NCBI GenBank assembly: GCA_900553865.1
Contig: USFC01000053.1
Location: forward strand, 1 to 10,938
Length of the DNA: 10,938 nucleotides
Direction of reading: 5' to 3'
From: an uncultured Clostridium sp.
GTDB taxonomy: Bacteria > Bacillota > Clostridia > TANB77 > CAG-508
In this document: positions 1 to 6,896 of the stretch, one piece after another
Numbering within the stretch: the first letter of the stretch is position 1
How the letters are laid out: every line of letters begins with the position of its first letter
Program-made: the position numbers and the translations under genes
Notes under the pieces: generated by a model
The model's input: the letters and a program-made list of their open reading frames with translations, nothing else
Told to the model about the DNA's origin: nothing
The model's database searches: none

Positions 1-281
1 ATTAAATAATATAAATACTTATTATTTATTACGTTTTTATTATTTGATTCTATTATATAAGTTCTTTGGTATGCATCAAATTTTCCATTATAGTATTTAA
101 CATTTAAGTCTCCATTTCCTGCTACCAATACACATTCACAATCATAAGAATAATTATCAATTCTTAATGGCTGGATTGAACAAGTAAAAAAAGGATATTG
201 TCCATTTATATTTGATGCATTTGCATCTAATTTTCCTGTTTTTATACTTACATAATCTCTTAATTTTACCATATCACTCAT
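1..281 (-). CDS. hsdS: Type I restriction-modification specificity subunit HsdS, N-terminal part (cut by window edge)
   Basis: This is the DNA-recognition subunit of a type I restriction-modification complex; its target recognition domains set which sequence the HsdM/HsdR complex methylates or cuts. Ninety-three residues are visible, beginning MSDMVKLRDYVSIKTGK and including AGNGDLNVKYYNGKFDAYQR, which has the look of a first target recognition domain of the S-subunit family. The ATG (281-279) overlaps the hsdM stop as ATGA, a four-base overlap typical of translational coupling, and a G-rich GGGGGA lies a few bases upstream inside hsdM. A second in-frame ATG at 272 is less likely. The frame is open to position 1, so the central conserved helices, the second recognition domain and the stop lie outside. 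Whether the gene is intact, or an hsdR follows it, cannot be judged here. Confidence 0.9.
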   Translation of the reverse strand, partial: MSDMVKLRDYVSIKTGKLDANASNINGQYPFFTCSIQPLRIDNYSYDCECVLVAGNGDLNVKYYNGKFDAYQRTYIIESNNKNVINNKYLYYL

Positions 282-1732
282 AAGATGTCCCCCAACTCTC
301 TTAGTTTTTGTTGAAGTTCATTCTCCATATCAATTACTCTTTTAAGAATAACTTTTGGTTCTTCATATTCTTTCTTTTCTACTACTATTTCTTTATATTT
401 GTTAATAGATAAGTCGTAATCATTTTCTACAATCTCTTCTTTAGGTACAAAGAAAGATTTTTCTGTTCTTGCTCTTTCCTGTTCCTCTTTAGAATTCCTA
501 TTATCAAATCTTTTTATAATATCGGGTATATCATTTTCTTTTACAGTTTGTCTTTGATCATCTAAACTAAATCCATCTGCTGTCATATCATAAAACCATA
601 CTTTATCTGTTCCACCATCACTTGTTTTAGTAAATATCATAATAGCAGTTGAAACTCCAGCATAAGGTTTAAATACGCCACTTGGCATTGATATTATTGC
701 TTCCAATTTATGCTTTTCAATAATTTCTTTTCTTATTGCTTTATGAGCATTTGAACTTCCAAATAGCACTCCATCTGGAACTATTGAAGCAGCTCGTCCC
801 CCTGTTCTTAATATTCTTAAGAACAATGCTAAAAATAATAATTCTGTCTTTTTTGTTTTTGTAACATTTAATAAATCTTTTGAAGTTCTCTCACTATCAA
901 TAGAACCTTTAAAAGGTGGATTTGCAAGTACTAATGTATATTTGCTATTATCTTCATTATCTTCTGATAAAGAATCTTTATATGATATATTTGGATTTTC
1001 AATACCATGTTGCATTAAATTCATAGCACCAATTCTAAGCATTGTCCTATCCATATCAAATCCATAAAACATTGTATTATTAAAATGCTCTTTTAAATTT
1101 TCTGTTAAAAATAAATCATTTCGATTATTTCTTAAATATTCTCCTGCTTCTACTAAAAATCCCGCACTTCCAGCAGCTGGATCAACAATTATGTCCTCTG
1201 GAGTAGGTTTCATTAATTCTACCATCATCTTAATAATATGTCTTGGTGTTCTAAATTGTCCATTTGTACCAGCTGTAGATAATTTTGAAAGAAGGTATTC
1301 ATATACATCACCTTTTGTGTCTCTGTCTTTCATTTTAAGTTTGTCTATTGCTGTTACAACTCTTTGTAACATAATAGGTGTTGGTATGATAAATATAGCA
1401 TCATCCATATATTTTGCATATCCAGAATTTTTATTATTACTTAATGACTTTATAAATGGAAATACATCTTCTCCAACTATTCTATACATTTTTTCAGCTG
1501 GATAGTTTTTAAATATACTCCATCTACATTCCTGATGTTTTTCATCAAAAATTCTTTTTGTTTTTATTCCTAACATATGATCACTTTTTTCATGTGCTAT
1601 ATCTATATCATCTAATCCTTTTATAAATAAAAGGTATGTTATTTGCTCAATTACTGTTAATGGGTTTGTTACTCCACCTTCCCAAAAGTTTGTCCAAATT
1701 CTATCTATAATACTTTTTGTTTCTTGTTCCAT
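278..1732 (-). CDS. hsdM: Type I restriction-modification DNA methyltransferase subunit HsdM
   Basis: HsdM is the N6-adenine methyltransferase subunit that works with HsdS as a modification complex and with HsdR for restriction. The 484-residue product has the usual order: an N-terminal helical HsdM_N region (about 1-130), the GQFRTPRHI segment (158-166), SAM-binding motif I DPAAGSAGF (184-192), catalytic motif IV NPPF (271-274), and a C-terminal tail that ends in a coiled-coil-like KRVIDMENELQQKLREL. Length is normal for the family. I chose ATG 1732 because GGAGGA lies six bases before it; an in-frame TTG at 1744 precedes and runs through that ribosome binding site, so it cannot be the start. 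The stop overlaps the hsdS start. A promoter stands between this gene and the upstream gene, so hsdMS can be transcribed on its own. No truncation is seen. Confidence 0.96.
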   Translation of the reverse strand: MEQETKSIIDRIWTNFWEGGVTNPLTVIEQITYLLFIKGLDDIDIAHEKSDHMLGIKTKRIFDEKHQECRWSIFKNYPAEKMYRIVGEDVFPFIKSLSNNKNSGYAKYMDDAIFIIPTPIMLQRVVTAIDKLKMKDRDTKGDVYEYLLSKLSTAGTNGQFRTPRHIIKMMVELMKPTPEDIIVDPAAGSAGFLVEAGEYLRNNRNDLFLTENLKEHFNNTMFYGFDMDRTMLRIGAMNLMQHGIENPNISYKDSLSEDNEDNSKYTLVLANPPFKGSIDSERTSKDLLNVTKTKKTELLFLALFLRILRTGGRAASIVPDGVLFGSSNAHKAIRKEIIEKHKLEAIISMPSGVFKPYAGVSTAIMIFTKTSDGGTDKVWFYDMTADGFSLDDQRQTVKENDIPDIIKRFDNRNSKEEQERARTEKSFFVPKEEIVENDYDLSINKYKEIVVEKKEYEEPKVILKRVIDMENELQQKLRELGDIL

Positions 1733-1766
1733 CTTTTCCTCCAATAGTTACATTATTACATGATGT

Positions 1767-1795
1767 ATTCTATCACAAAACGACATTTTTCTCAA
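1767..1795 (-). promoter_or_regulatory. Predicted sigma-A promoter of hsdMS
   Basis: TTGAGA (1795-1790) and TAGAAT (1772-1767) are separated by 17 bases, and a TG one base before the -10 makes it an extended -10. The predicted start is near 1760, about 28 bases ahead of the hsdM ATG and just upstream of its GGAGGA. The match is by eye to the consensus; no start site has been mapped. Confidence 0.6.
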
Positions 1796-1818
1796 CAGGT
1801 ACTTCTAAATATTTACAA

Positions 1819-2442
1819 TTAATTTCTATGAAAAAAATGATCATATATATAACCTGCCTTTATATACTTCTCCGTCAATTCCATTTTCTTCTTTTCTAAT
1901 AATTCCAAATACTTTTGTTTAAAAACATTTTTACAAATCCATTCAACACCTTTACTAGAAATAACAACTTTGCCATCAACTAAAAATTTATATTGCTCAA
2001 ATCCATTATCACACATTTTTTTAACTGCTTTTCTAACAGTAATATCTCTTCTATCAAAATACTCACATAGTTGTTTTATATTCATATCTTCATTCAACCA
2101 ATTTTCATTATGTTCTATTTTTAATAATTCTTCATATTGCCTAATTCTATCTTCAAAAAAATCTATATCAGCATCGGTTAATGATTTTTCTTTTTGAAAA
2201 TACACTTTAAGCAACCATACATATCCTTCATCTAAAATAAAGTATTTTCTACTTTTTACTTTTTCACTTCTCCATCTACATATTGGATGTTTTTTTAGCA
2301 TAACATCTACAGCTTTTCTTAAATCTATATGCTTTACTTCTTTACCATGTTTAGTTGTTATTCCTAATAGTTGTAATCTTTTTAAAATTTTATTATATGA
2401 TAAAAAAATACTATCTAAAATTTGTTCTGAATCTCTCCACAT
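1819..2442 (-). CDS. Uncharacterised protein with a duplicated winged-helix-like unit, upstream of hsdM
   Basis: I do not recognise this 207-residue protein by name. What can be seen is an internal repeat. A segment with RKAV at 42-45, a basic stretch, then GYVW at 73-76 is mirrored by RKAV at 137-140 then GVEW at 165-168, with about 28-31 residues between the paired landmarks in each copy. Both copies are followed by a charged helix, and an acidic, helix-rich linker lies between them (about 85-120). The pattern suggests two tandem winged-helix DNA-binding units (inference). There are no membrane segments or signal peptide. I chose ATG 2442, eight bases after GGAAG; ATG 2448 is too close to it, and the longer frame to 2493 runs through hairpin sequence. 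It lies 86 bp upstream of hsdM on the same strand, so a regulator of the type I locus is plausible but unproven. Confidence 0.75.
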   Translation of the reverse strand: MWRDSEQILDSIFLSYNKILKRLQLLGITTKHGKEVKHIDLRKAVDVMLKKHPICRWRSEKVKSRKYFILDEGYVWLLKVYFQKEKSLTDADIDFFEDRIRQYEELLKIEHNENWLNEDMNIKQLCEYFDRRDITVRKAVKKMCDNGFEQYKFLVDGKVVISSKGVEWICKNVFKQKYLELLEKKKMELTEKYIKAGYIYDHFFHRN

Positions 2443-2470
2443 TTTCATCACTTCCTTGCTATAAAAATTT

Positions 2471-2581
2471 ATTAATGCTAGTTTACGAAGCATTAATAAT
2501 TAGCAAAATTTATTTTGCTCCGAATAGTGTGGCATTTTTGGTGCCCAATATTCGCCAGCTAGGTGTCTTGACACCTTTTTT
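2471..2581 (+). ncRNA. Candidate small structured RNA (hypothesis)
   Basis: On the plus strand an extended -10, TGCTATAAA (2457-2465), without a good -35 would start transcription near 2472. The following 110 bases fold into four consecutive compact stems and finish with a stem plus T6 at 2561-2581, the form of an intrinsic terminator. No open reading frame of note is inside. The promoter overlaps, on the opposite strand, the ribosome binding site of the winged-helix-like gene, so the RNA would be antisense to that gene's leader. The alternative is that the same hairpins act in the minus-strand leader of that gene, or that this is a dispersed repeat. Confidence 0.25.
2561..2581 (+). terminator. 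Intrinsic terminator-like stem with T6
   Basis: AGGTGTC and GACACCT pair perfectly around TT (a 6-bp stem with a four-base loop is the realistic form) and are followed directly by TTTTTT on the plus strand. It would end a plus-strand transcript coming from the intergenic stretch. In the minus direction the T-run is on the wrong side, so it is not the terminator of tnpA. Confidence 0.4.
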
Positions 2582-2666
2582 GCTGTTTATGGAAAAATCC
2601 CTAAAACCCTTTTTGGCTCTCCGAGGGAAATTTTTTATTCATTTTTTTATAATTTTAATTTATAAC

Positions 2667-2691
2667 AATCCACGGGTAAAACCCGTGGATT
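2667..2691 (-). repeat. IS200 right-end hairpin
   Basis: An 11-bp perfect stem with a three-base loop lies 95 bases past the tnpA stop. Read on the tnpA-sense strand the loop is TTT. Its core CCACGGGT/ACCCGTGG is the same as in the hairpin upstream of tnpA, as expected for the paired TnpA binding sites. Confidence 0.8.
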
Positions 2692-2698
2692 TTCATTT

Positions 2699-2760
2699 AG
2701 GCCTATAAGGCCTTGTTACAAGCCACCGCTTAAGCGGTATCAGTTTGACGGCTTACGCCA
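2699..2760 (-). repeat. Series of short palindromes in the tnpA 3' untranslated region
   Basis: Three GC-rich palindromes stand in AT-rich surroundings: AGGCC-TATAA-GGCCT (2699-2713), the perfect 14-mer ACCGCTTAAGCGGT (2725-2738), and GGC-TTAC-GCC (2750-2759). They lie between the tnpA stop and the right-end hairpin. They may form a structured 3' region of the transposase message, protect it from decay, or be what is left of a guide-RNA end from a tnpB-bearing relative. The last idea is inference only. Confidence 0.5.
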
Positions 2761-3287
2761 CTTTCGCTTGCGTTCTTATTACTTACTACCCTTTAAAATG
2801 GTCTTTATATTCTTTTATTGTTAATTGATCTGACATCATATCTTCTTTTAGTTGATTTTCTACATATCTGTATACTGCTGTTTTGTTATTTCCTTCCGTA
2901 CTTACATAATATCCTGTACACCAAAATGCTCTATTTCCATATTTATATTTCAAATTCGCATGTCTCTCAAATATTATCAATGTACTTTTTCCTTTTAAAT
3001 ATCCCATGAACGATGATATGCATAATTTTGGTGGTATACTTACATACATATGTATATGATCTGGACATGCCTCTGCATTTATTATCTCTACTTCTTTTCT
3101 TCTACATAATTCTCTCAATATCATTCCTATCTCTTGTTTCAATTTTCCGTATATTTCTTTTCTTCTGAACTTTGGTGCAAACACTATATGGTACTTGCAT
3201 TCCCATGTTGTGTGTGCTAAACTATCTGTGTATGGACTTTTCATACGCCCCACTCCTCTCATAATTAATATTTTTAGCCGTCAAACT
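2742..3287. repeat. 12-bp inverted repeat enclosing tnpA
   Basis: AGTTTGACGGCT (2742-2753) and AGCCGTCAAACT (3276-3287) are perfect reverse complements. One copy lies just downstream of the tnpA -10 box and the other 33 bases after the tnpA stop. The two untranslated ends of the transposase mRNA could therefore pair over the whole coding region. Confidence 0.75.
2786..3244 (-). CDS. tnpA: IS200/IS605-family Y1 (HUH) transposase TnpA
   Basis: This is the single-strand DNA transposase of the IS200 group: a small HUH nuclease that acts as a dimer, recognises the end hairpins and forms a 5'-phosphotyrosine link. The 152-residue protein has the family's full length (usually about 150). It shows the metal-binding HUH motif in ACPDHIHMYV (about 59-68), the KGKS segment, the GYYVSTEG strand, and the catalytic tyrosine in the helix VYRYVENQL near residue 130. 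I chose ATG 3244 because GAGGAG lies eight bases before it; an upstream in-frame ATG at 3262 precedes that site. The gene stands alone, without tnpB. A TATAAT box lies about 50 bases upstream. No frameshift is seen, so the element could be active. Confidence 0.95.
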   Translation of the reverse strand: MKSPYTDSLAHTTWECKYHIVFAPKFRRKEIYGKLKQEIGMILRELCRRKEVEIINAEACPDHIHMYVSIPPKLCISSFMGYLKGKSTLIIFERHANLKYKYGNRAFWCTGYYVSTEGNNKTAVYRYVENQLKEDMMSDQLTIKEYKDHFKG

Positions 3288-3293
3288 TTAGAT

Positions 3294-3302
3294 ATTATAT
3301 CA
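3294..3302 (-). promoter_or_regulatory. Extended -10 of the tnpA promoter
   Basis: TGATATAAT reads on the minus strand, a perfect extended -10, but there is no recognisable -35 at the normal distance. A weak promoter would suit an insertion sequence that limits its own transposase. Confidence 0.45.
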
Positions 3303-3355
3303 TGTTTGGGGTGGGTATTTTTGTAACCGTTGCTCAACGCTATAAGCTTTCCTGT

Positions 3356-3376
3356 ACCACGGGTATAACCCGTGGT
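3356..3376 (-). repeat. IS200 left-end hairpin
   Basis: A 9-bp perfect stem ACCACGGGT/ACCCGTGGT with a three-base loop lies 112 bases upstream of the tnpA start. Read on the tnpA-sense strand the loop is TAT. It matches the core of the hairpin downstream of tnpA. Confidence 0.8.
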
Positions 3377-3394
3377 TTACCCTTGAAGTTAAGC

Positions 3395-3434
3395 AAATTT
3401 AAATAGATGCTAAAAATAGCATCTATTTAAATTT
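3395..3434 (-). terminator. Long stem-loop overlapping the hamB stop codon, probable hamAB terminator
   Basis: An 18-bp perfect inverted repeat (3395-3412 with 3417-3434) encloses a four-base loop. The hamB stop TAG (3425-3423) and its last two codons are part of the stem. The stem is AT-rich, and on the minus strand the 3' arm ends in ATTTAAATTT rather than a clean U-run, so it may block 3' exonucleases as much as terminate. The left IS200 hairpin begins about 20 bases beyond it. Confidence 0.6.
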
Positions 3435-5960
3435 ATAATAATTATTTAATTGAACCGCTTTAGCTTCTTCTCTTAATAACTCGTCACTATCTAAAAATAT
3501 ATCTGATTTTATATATAATTTGTCTTCTTCTAAAATCCAATATCCCTTTTTATTTATTTTTAATGCTGCTTCTCTACTAAAACCTATTTTTTGTATCATT
3601 ATTACTATTTTATCATTCGTTCCATATTGAATATATTCATACCAATCATTAGCTATTTCATCAATTTTGTTTACTTCTTTATATCTAGACGAAAATTTTG
3701 AAAAATAATTTGATATTTTAAATAAGATTATATTTTCTATTGCATTTAAAGTTTCATTAATAATTGAATTTTTCTGTTCTAAGCTACCTGTATAATCCAC
3801 TTTCATTCCAAAATTTATATCATAAAAAGTATTATTATTCTCATGATATTTAATTGCTTGTTGTATAATCTGTTTGATTCCAAATCCTAGCATCCATTGT
3901 TGTAATATTACTGCATAATATGCCAAATTATTTTTATGTCCAATTGTTGTCTTGTCTTCATATATATTCCAACTATAATACTCATGTAATTCTTTTAAAA
4001 ATGTTAATACATTATTATATGTTATTTTATCTGGATATTCTAATTTATTTTCTTTAATATATTTATCAACTTTATCAATTTGATCTGTTGTTATTGGTAA
4101 ATCTTGTGGTACAGTTTTTTCTCTAAATTGTTCCTTTATTTCTCTTATATCTTGCTTAGTTATAAATTTTTCAAATTGTTTATATATAATTCCTTTCCTA
4201 TCATTCATTATATCATCTATTAAATTATTCATAATGTATCTTGTTGATTCATATTCATCATGTGTTTTACTTCTTTTGTCTATTAATGTATCTCCTTTTT
4301 TCAATTTATTAATAATCTCTTTTTTAGCTATAGTTGATAACACTTTTTTTATGCTAAGCTCTTTATCTGAAACATCATTTTCTATCAATTCTGTACAAGT
4401 ATTCATTAATTTTGGAGAACCATTTGGTATAATAAACACATTTCCTATTAAATTATACTTTATTCTTCCCACTCTTCCTATTAAGTTCTTAAAATCTATT
4501 TCATTTGATATTATTTTAGCCTTATCTTTCACATTTATAAATAAATTATCAGCAGGTAAGTTTACCCCTTCTAGCAATGTACTAGTACAAAATATCGTGT
4601 TTATTGTTTTTTCTTTATATAAATTTTCAATATGTTTCCTAATAGAATTTGGAATATATCCAATGTGATAAGCAACTCCTTTAGATAACATATCAATTAA
4701 CCAATAATCCTCATGTATCTCATCTTTTATATATTTTTTTACTTTATTTAAATATTCATTTTCCTCTATAGGCTTTCTATTTTTAGAATATTCTAAAGCA
4801 TAATTTATTGCTTCTTTCTTACTTTCACAATATACCAAGTTTTTTCTATTTTCTCCTAATTGATTTAGTATATAATTAATATCAAATTTTTCTATTTTAT
4901 CATATTCTAGTTCAATAAAATTTGAACTTAAATCATTATAAATTCTTATATTTTTACTATTATAGCCAATCATAAACTTTTGCTGATTAACTGGTGTAAA
5001 TTCAAATACACTTGAACTTTTAGTCCCTATCTCGGGTAGTAAATCTAGAAATTCATTCGGATTTTTTATTAATAGAGCAGAAAAATAAATATTAGGTACA
5101 TTATCCTGATTTCTTAAAATATCTAGTATTTTATAAAAATACATTGTCCTAGTATCTTTATAAAATAATTTGTGTGCTTCATCTATAAAAACATAATTAA
5201 CTTTTATGCTGCTGTTAATTAAATGGCTTAACAATCTTTCCTGCGTATAAATCATTACATAATTATATTTATCATTTTCATTAGCCTCACTATATGTATT
5301 TATAACCTTGTAATTCTTTTCTTTTAATAAACTATTTAGTTCTGTAATAAAATCACTTGTAATTTCAGATATTAGTGCTTTTGTTGGTACCACAACAACA
5401 TAATTTTTTTTATAATTATTTTTTATTTGATTTATAATAAACTTCCTTATTACAAAAGTTTTTCCCATTGATGTTGGACCAGAATAACTATAAAATTTTT
5501 CTTTTTGAAGAGAATCATACATATTCTTTTGATCCCTCACAAAATAATTTTCATCATCATTTGGTTCTATTTTATATAGTTCTTTTTCTATATATTGACT
5601 TATGAATTCTCTAATATCTGTACTATAATAGTTGTTTTCTTTTATCCCTCTATAATTTCTTATATTATTTAAAACAGATACATATATTTTTTTGACTTCT
5701 TCATTTTCAGGATATAATTCTTTTAATAATACCACAATGTTTTGTGCTATATTATTATGTTTTTGTTTTTTTAAGTCATTTGTTGATTTCGATAATATAT
5801 CAGCAAATCTTAATAAATCACTTACATTTATAGAAACTTCACCTTCTATGTCTGTAATTTTAAAAATATTTATAGCATATTTTTTTATTAGATTTGTGTA
5901 TAATGATATTAAATATGTATTTTTTTCTATATCACTATATATGTATTCACCTAATTCTAT
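3423..5960 (-). CDS. hamB: Hachiman system helicase HamB (SF2 DEAH helicase), probable AUA start
   Basis: HamB is the helicase and sensor of the Hachiman antiphage system; in the studied systems it moves on damaged or exposed DNA and releases the nuclease HamA. In 845-residue numbering the protein shows Walker A GPTSMGKT (161-168), DEAH (260-263), a motif III-like FSALL near 293, LVYCESKKEA (about 375-384), motif V with STLLEGVNLP (about 460-469) and motif VI LIGRVGR (493-499), followed by a long helical C-terminal region with no motif I recognise. The frame is open without stops from the end of hamA, but its first 75 codons contain no ATG, GTG or TTG. AUA at 5960-5958 lies five bases after GGAG and eight bases past the hamA stop, so I take it as the start. 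The first standard codon, GTG 5735, has no ribosome binding site and would leave 770 residues. Confidence 0.88.
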   Translation of the reverse strand: MELGEYIYSDIEKNTYLISLYTNLIKKYAINIFKITDIEGEVSINVSDLLRFADILSKSTNDLKKQKHNNIAQNIVVLLKELYPENEEVKKIYVSVLNNIRNYRGIKENNYYSTDIREFISQYIEKELYKIEPNDDENYFVRDQKNMYDSLQKEKFYSYSGPTSMGKTFVIRKFIINQIKNNYKKNYVVVVPTKALISEITSDFITELNSLLKEKNYKVINTYSEANENDKYNYVMIYTQERLLSHLINSSIKVNYVFIDEAHKLFYKDTRTMYFYKILDILRNQDNVPNIYFSALLIKNPNEFLDLLPEIGTKSSSVFEFTPVNQQKFMIGYNSKNIRIYNDLSSNFIELEYDKIEKFDINYILNQLGENRKNLVYCESKKEAINYALEYSKNRKPIEENEYLNKVKKYIKDEIHEDYWLIDMLSKGVAYHIGYIPNSIRKHIENLYKEKTINTIFCTSTLLEGVNLPADNLFINVKDKAKIISNEIDFKNLIGRVGRIKYNLIGNVFIIPNGSPKLMNTCTELIENDVSDKELSIKKVLSTIAKKEIINKLKKGDTLIDKRSKTHDEYESTRYIMNNLIDDIMNDRKGIIYKQFEKFITKQDIREIKEQFREKTVPQDLPITTDQIDKVDKYIKENKLEYPDKITYNNVLTFLKELHEYYSWNIYEDKTTIGHKNNLAYYAVILQQWMLGFGIKQIIQQAIKYHENNNTFYDINFGMKVDYTGSLEQKNSIINETLNAIENIILFKISNYFSKFSSRYKEVNKIDEIANDWYEYIQYGTNDKIVIMIQKIGFSREAALKINKKGYWILEEDKLYIKSDIFLDSDELLREEAKAVQLNNYYKFK

Positions 5961-5968
5961 GTTTTCTC

Positions 5969-6880
5969 CTATCCTAATATATACTTCATAATATCTTTTC
6001 TATCATCTTTTGCATTATTAAATGGCAATATATACACATAAAAAGAATAATTTTCCCATTTATTTTGTCTAATTTTTTTCTTTAAATTTTTCACTATACT
6101 TTCGCTATTTTTTTCTATTTCTTTTTCTATTAATTCTATTGCATCAATGTTCGAAATTCCATTTAAATCTACATTTAAACTATAACCAATAAAAATACCA
6201 AACGCTTTATTAGCAACTATATCTTTAGGCTTTGTATTTGAAGGGACAATAATCTTTTTCAACTCTTCAGCCTCTTCTATATCAAATTTTTCTTTAAATA
6301 TATTTTCATTAACCAAATCCACTTCAAAATCTTCTTGTTCTAAATGATCTTTTATAGAATCTATTGCATCAGATATTGCTTTAGATATTTGATTCTCAAT
6401 TTTTGCTTCTCCAATTACTAAATCAAAGACTTTGTATTCATCTTTATTATACGAATGTAAAAACACTCCATCTGCACCTTTAACATAATCATTTTTATTA
6501 GTTTTCAATTCCATTTTGCTTAATATTTTAGGAGCTTTTAAATCGCATTCCATAAATAAATACAATAAAATTTCTCCCAACTCAGATCCACTACCATTAT
6601 CTTTTTCATTTTTTATATTTCTAAATTTATTTAGTGCCTTTGCATATAGTCCATCTGCTACACTTTTTTCAATAGCTTCTTTAATTTCTCTTCTAGAATA
6701 CACATAGTTTTTTATATTATTAGCCACTATTTCTTTAAGGTTTTTATAATCAAATTTACTATTTGATATTGGTAATGCATATATCTTCAAATAGTTCTCA
6801 TTTGGTAATTCTAAATCCTTCAAATGCTTCATTTCAAAAGTTTCTTTAAATCCCGTTTCATTGCTACTTTTATTTAACAT
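5969..6880 (-). CDS. hamA: Hachiman system effector nuclease HamA (DUF1837)
   Basis: HamA is the DUF1837 effector of Hachiman. In characterised systems it is held inactive by HamB and degrades DNA when HamB is triggered. The 303-residue protein shows the family core in order: a helix with SELGEILLYLF (99-109), the block SKMELKTNKNDYVKGADGVF (121-140) with its GADG aspartate (D137), and VIGEAK (155-160) giving the E158-x-K160 half of a PD-(D/E)xK-like active site. All the acidic and basic residues expected of the nuclease are present. I chose ATG 6880, four bases after GGGGG; an in-frame ATG at 6925 lies inside a leader hairpin and has no binding site. hamB follows after eight bases. The helicase next door with the right order and strand supports the assignment strongly. 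Confidence 0.93.
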   Translation of the reverse strand: MLNKSSNETGFKETFEMKHLKDLELPNENYLKIYALPISNSKFDYKNLKEIVANNIKNYVYSRREIKEAIEKSVADGLYAKALNKFRNIKNEKDNGSGSELGEILLYLFMECDLKAPKILSKMELKTNKNDYVKGADGVFLHSYNKDEYKVFDLVIGEAKIENQISKAISDAIDSIKDHLEQEDFEVDLVNENIFKEKFDIEEAEELKKIIVPSNTKPKDIVANKAFGIFIGYSLNVDLNGISNIDAIELIEKEIEKNSESIVKNLKKKIRQNKWENYSFYVYILPFNNAKDDRKDIMKYILG

Positions 6881-6896
6881 ATTTCCCCCATATACA

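Larger units (their letters stand above)
2443..2645. other. Intergenic stretch between the IS200 element and the duplicated winged-helix gene, rich in inverted repeats
   Basis: This stretch holds no coding frame with a ribosome binding site. It contains a perfect 11-bp inverted repeat with a 9-base loop (2469-2479 with 2489-2499), AGCAAAAT/ATTTTGCT (2502-2519), a two-part stem (CGAATA 2521-2526 with TATTCG 2549-2554, enclosing GGCA 2531-2534 with TGCC 2542-2545), and AGGTGTC/GACACCT (2561-2576) followed by six T. From about 2583 to 2645 it becomes A/T-homopolymer rich, with one weak CCCT/AGGG stem before a T-run. No convincing minus-strand promoter for the downstream gene is visible, so the IS insertion may have separated that gene from its original promoter. 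Confidence 0.5.
2650..3392 (-). mobile_element. IS200-type insertion sequence (IS200/IS605 family, tnpA only)
   Basis: A single Y1 transposase gene is bounded by two almost identical subterminal hairpins: AATCCACGGGT-AAA-ACCCGTGGATT at 2667-2691 and ACCACGGGT-ATA-ACCCGTGGT at 3356-3376. Such imperfectly matched end hairpins, without terminal inverted repeats or target duplications, are the recognition sites of this single-strand transposition family. The size of about 740 bp fits IS200 rather than IS605, and no tnpB is present. The exact tips cannot be set because the family leaves no duplication, so the ends given are approximate: some 15-17 bases outside each hairpin. The element sits between the hamB terminator stem and the type I RM locus, in the same orientation as both. 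Confidence 0.85.

Noticed and set aside
1733..1744. TTG at 1744 as the start of hsdM
   Set aside because: The codons after this TTG are the GGAGGA ribosome binding site of ATG 1732, so it cannot be the start.
2355..2708. A plus-strand open frame of 117 codons across the hairpin region and the IS end
   Set aside because: It has no ribosome binding site, begins inside the opposite-strand gene and crosses the IS boundary and several hairpins.
5735..5735. GTG at 5735 as the start of hamB (770 residues)
   Set aside because: No ribosome binding site precedes it, and the frame upstream is open for 88 more codons that read like protein and reach the hamA stop region.
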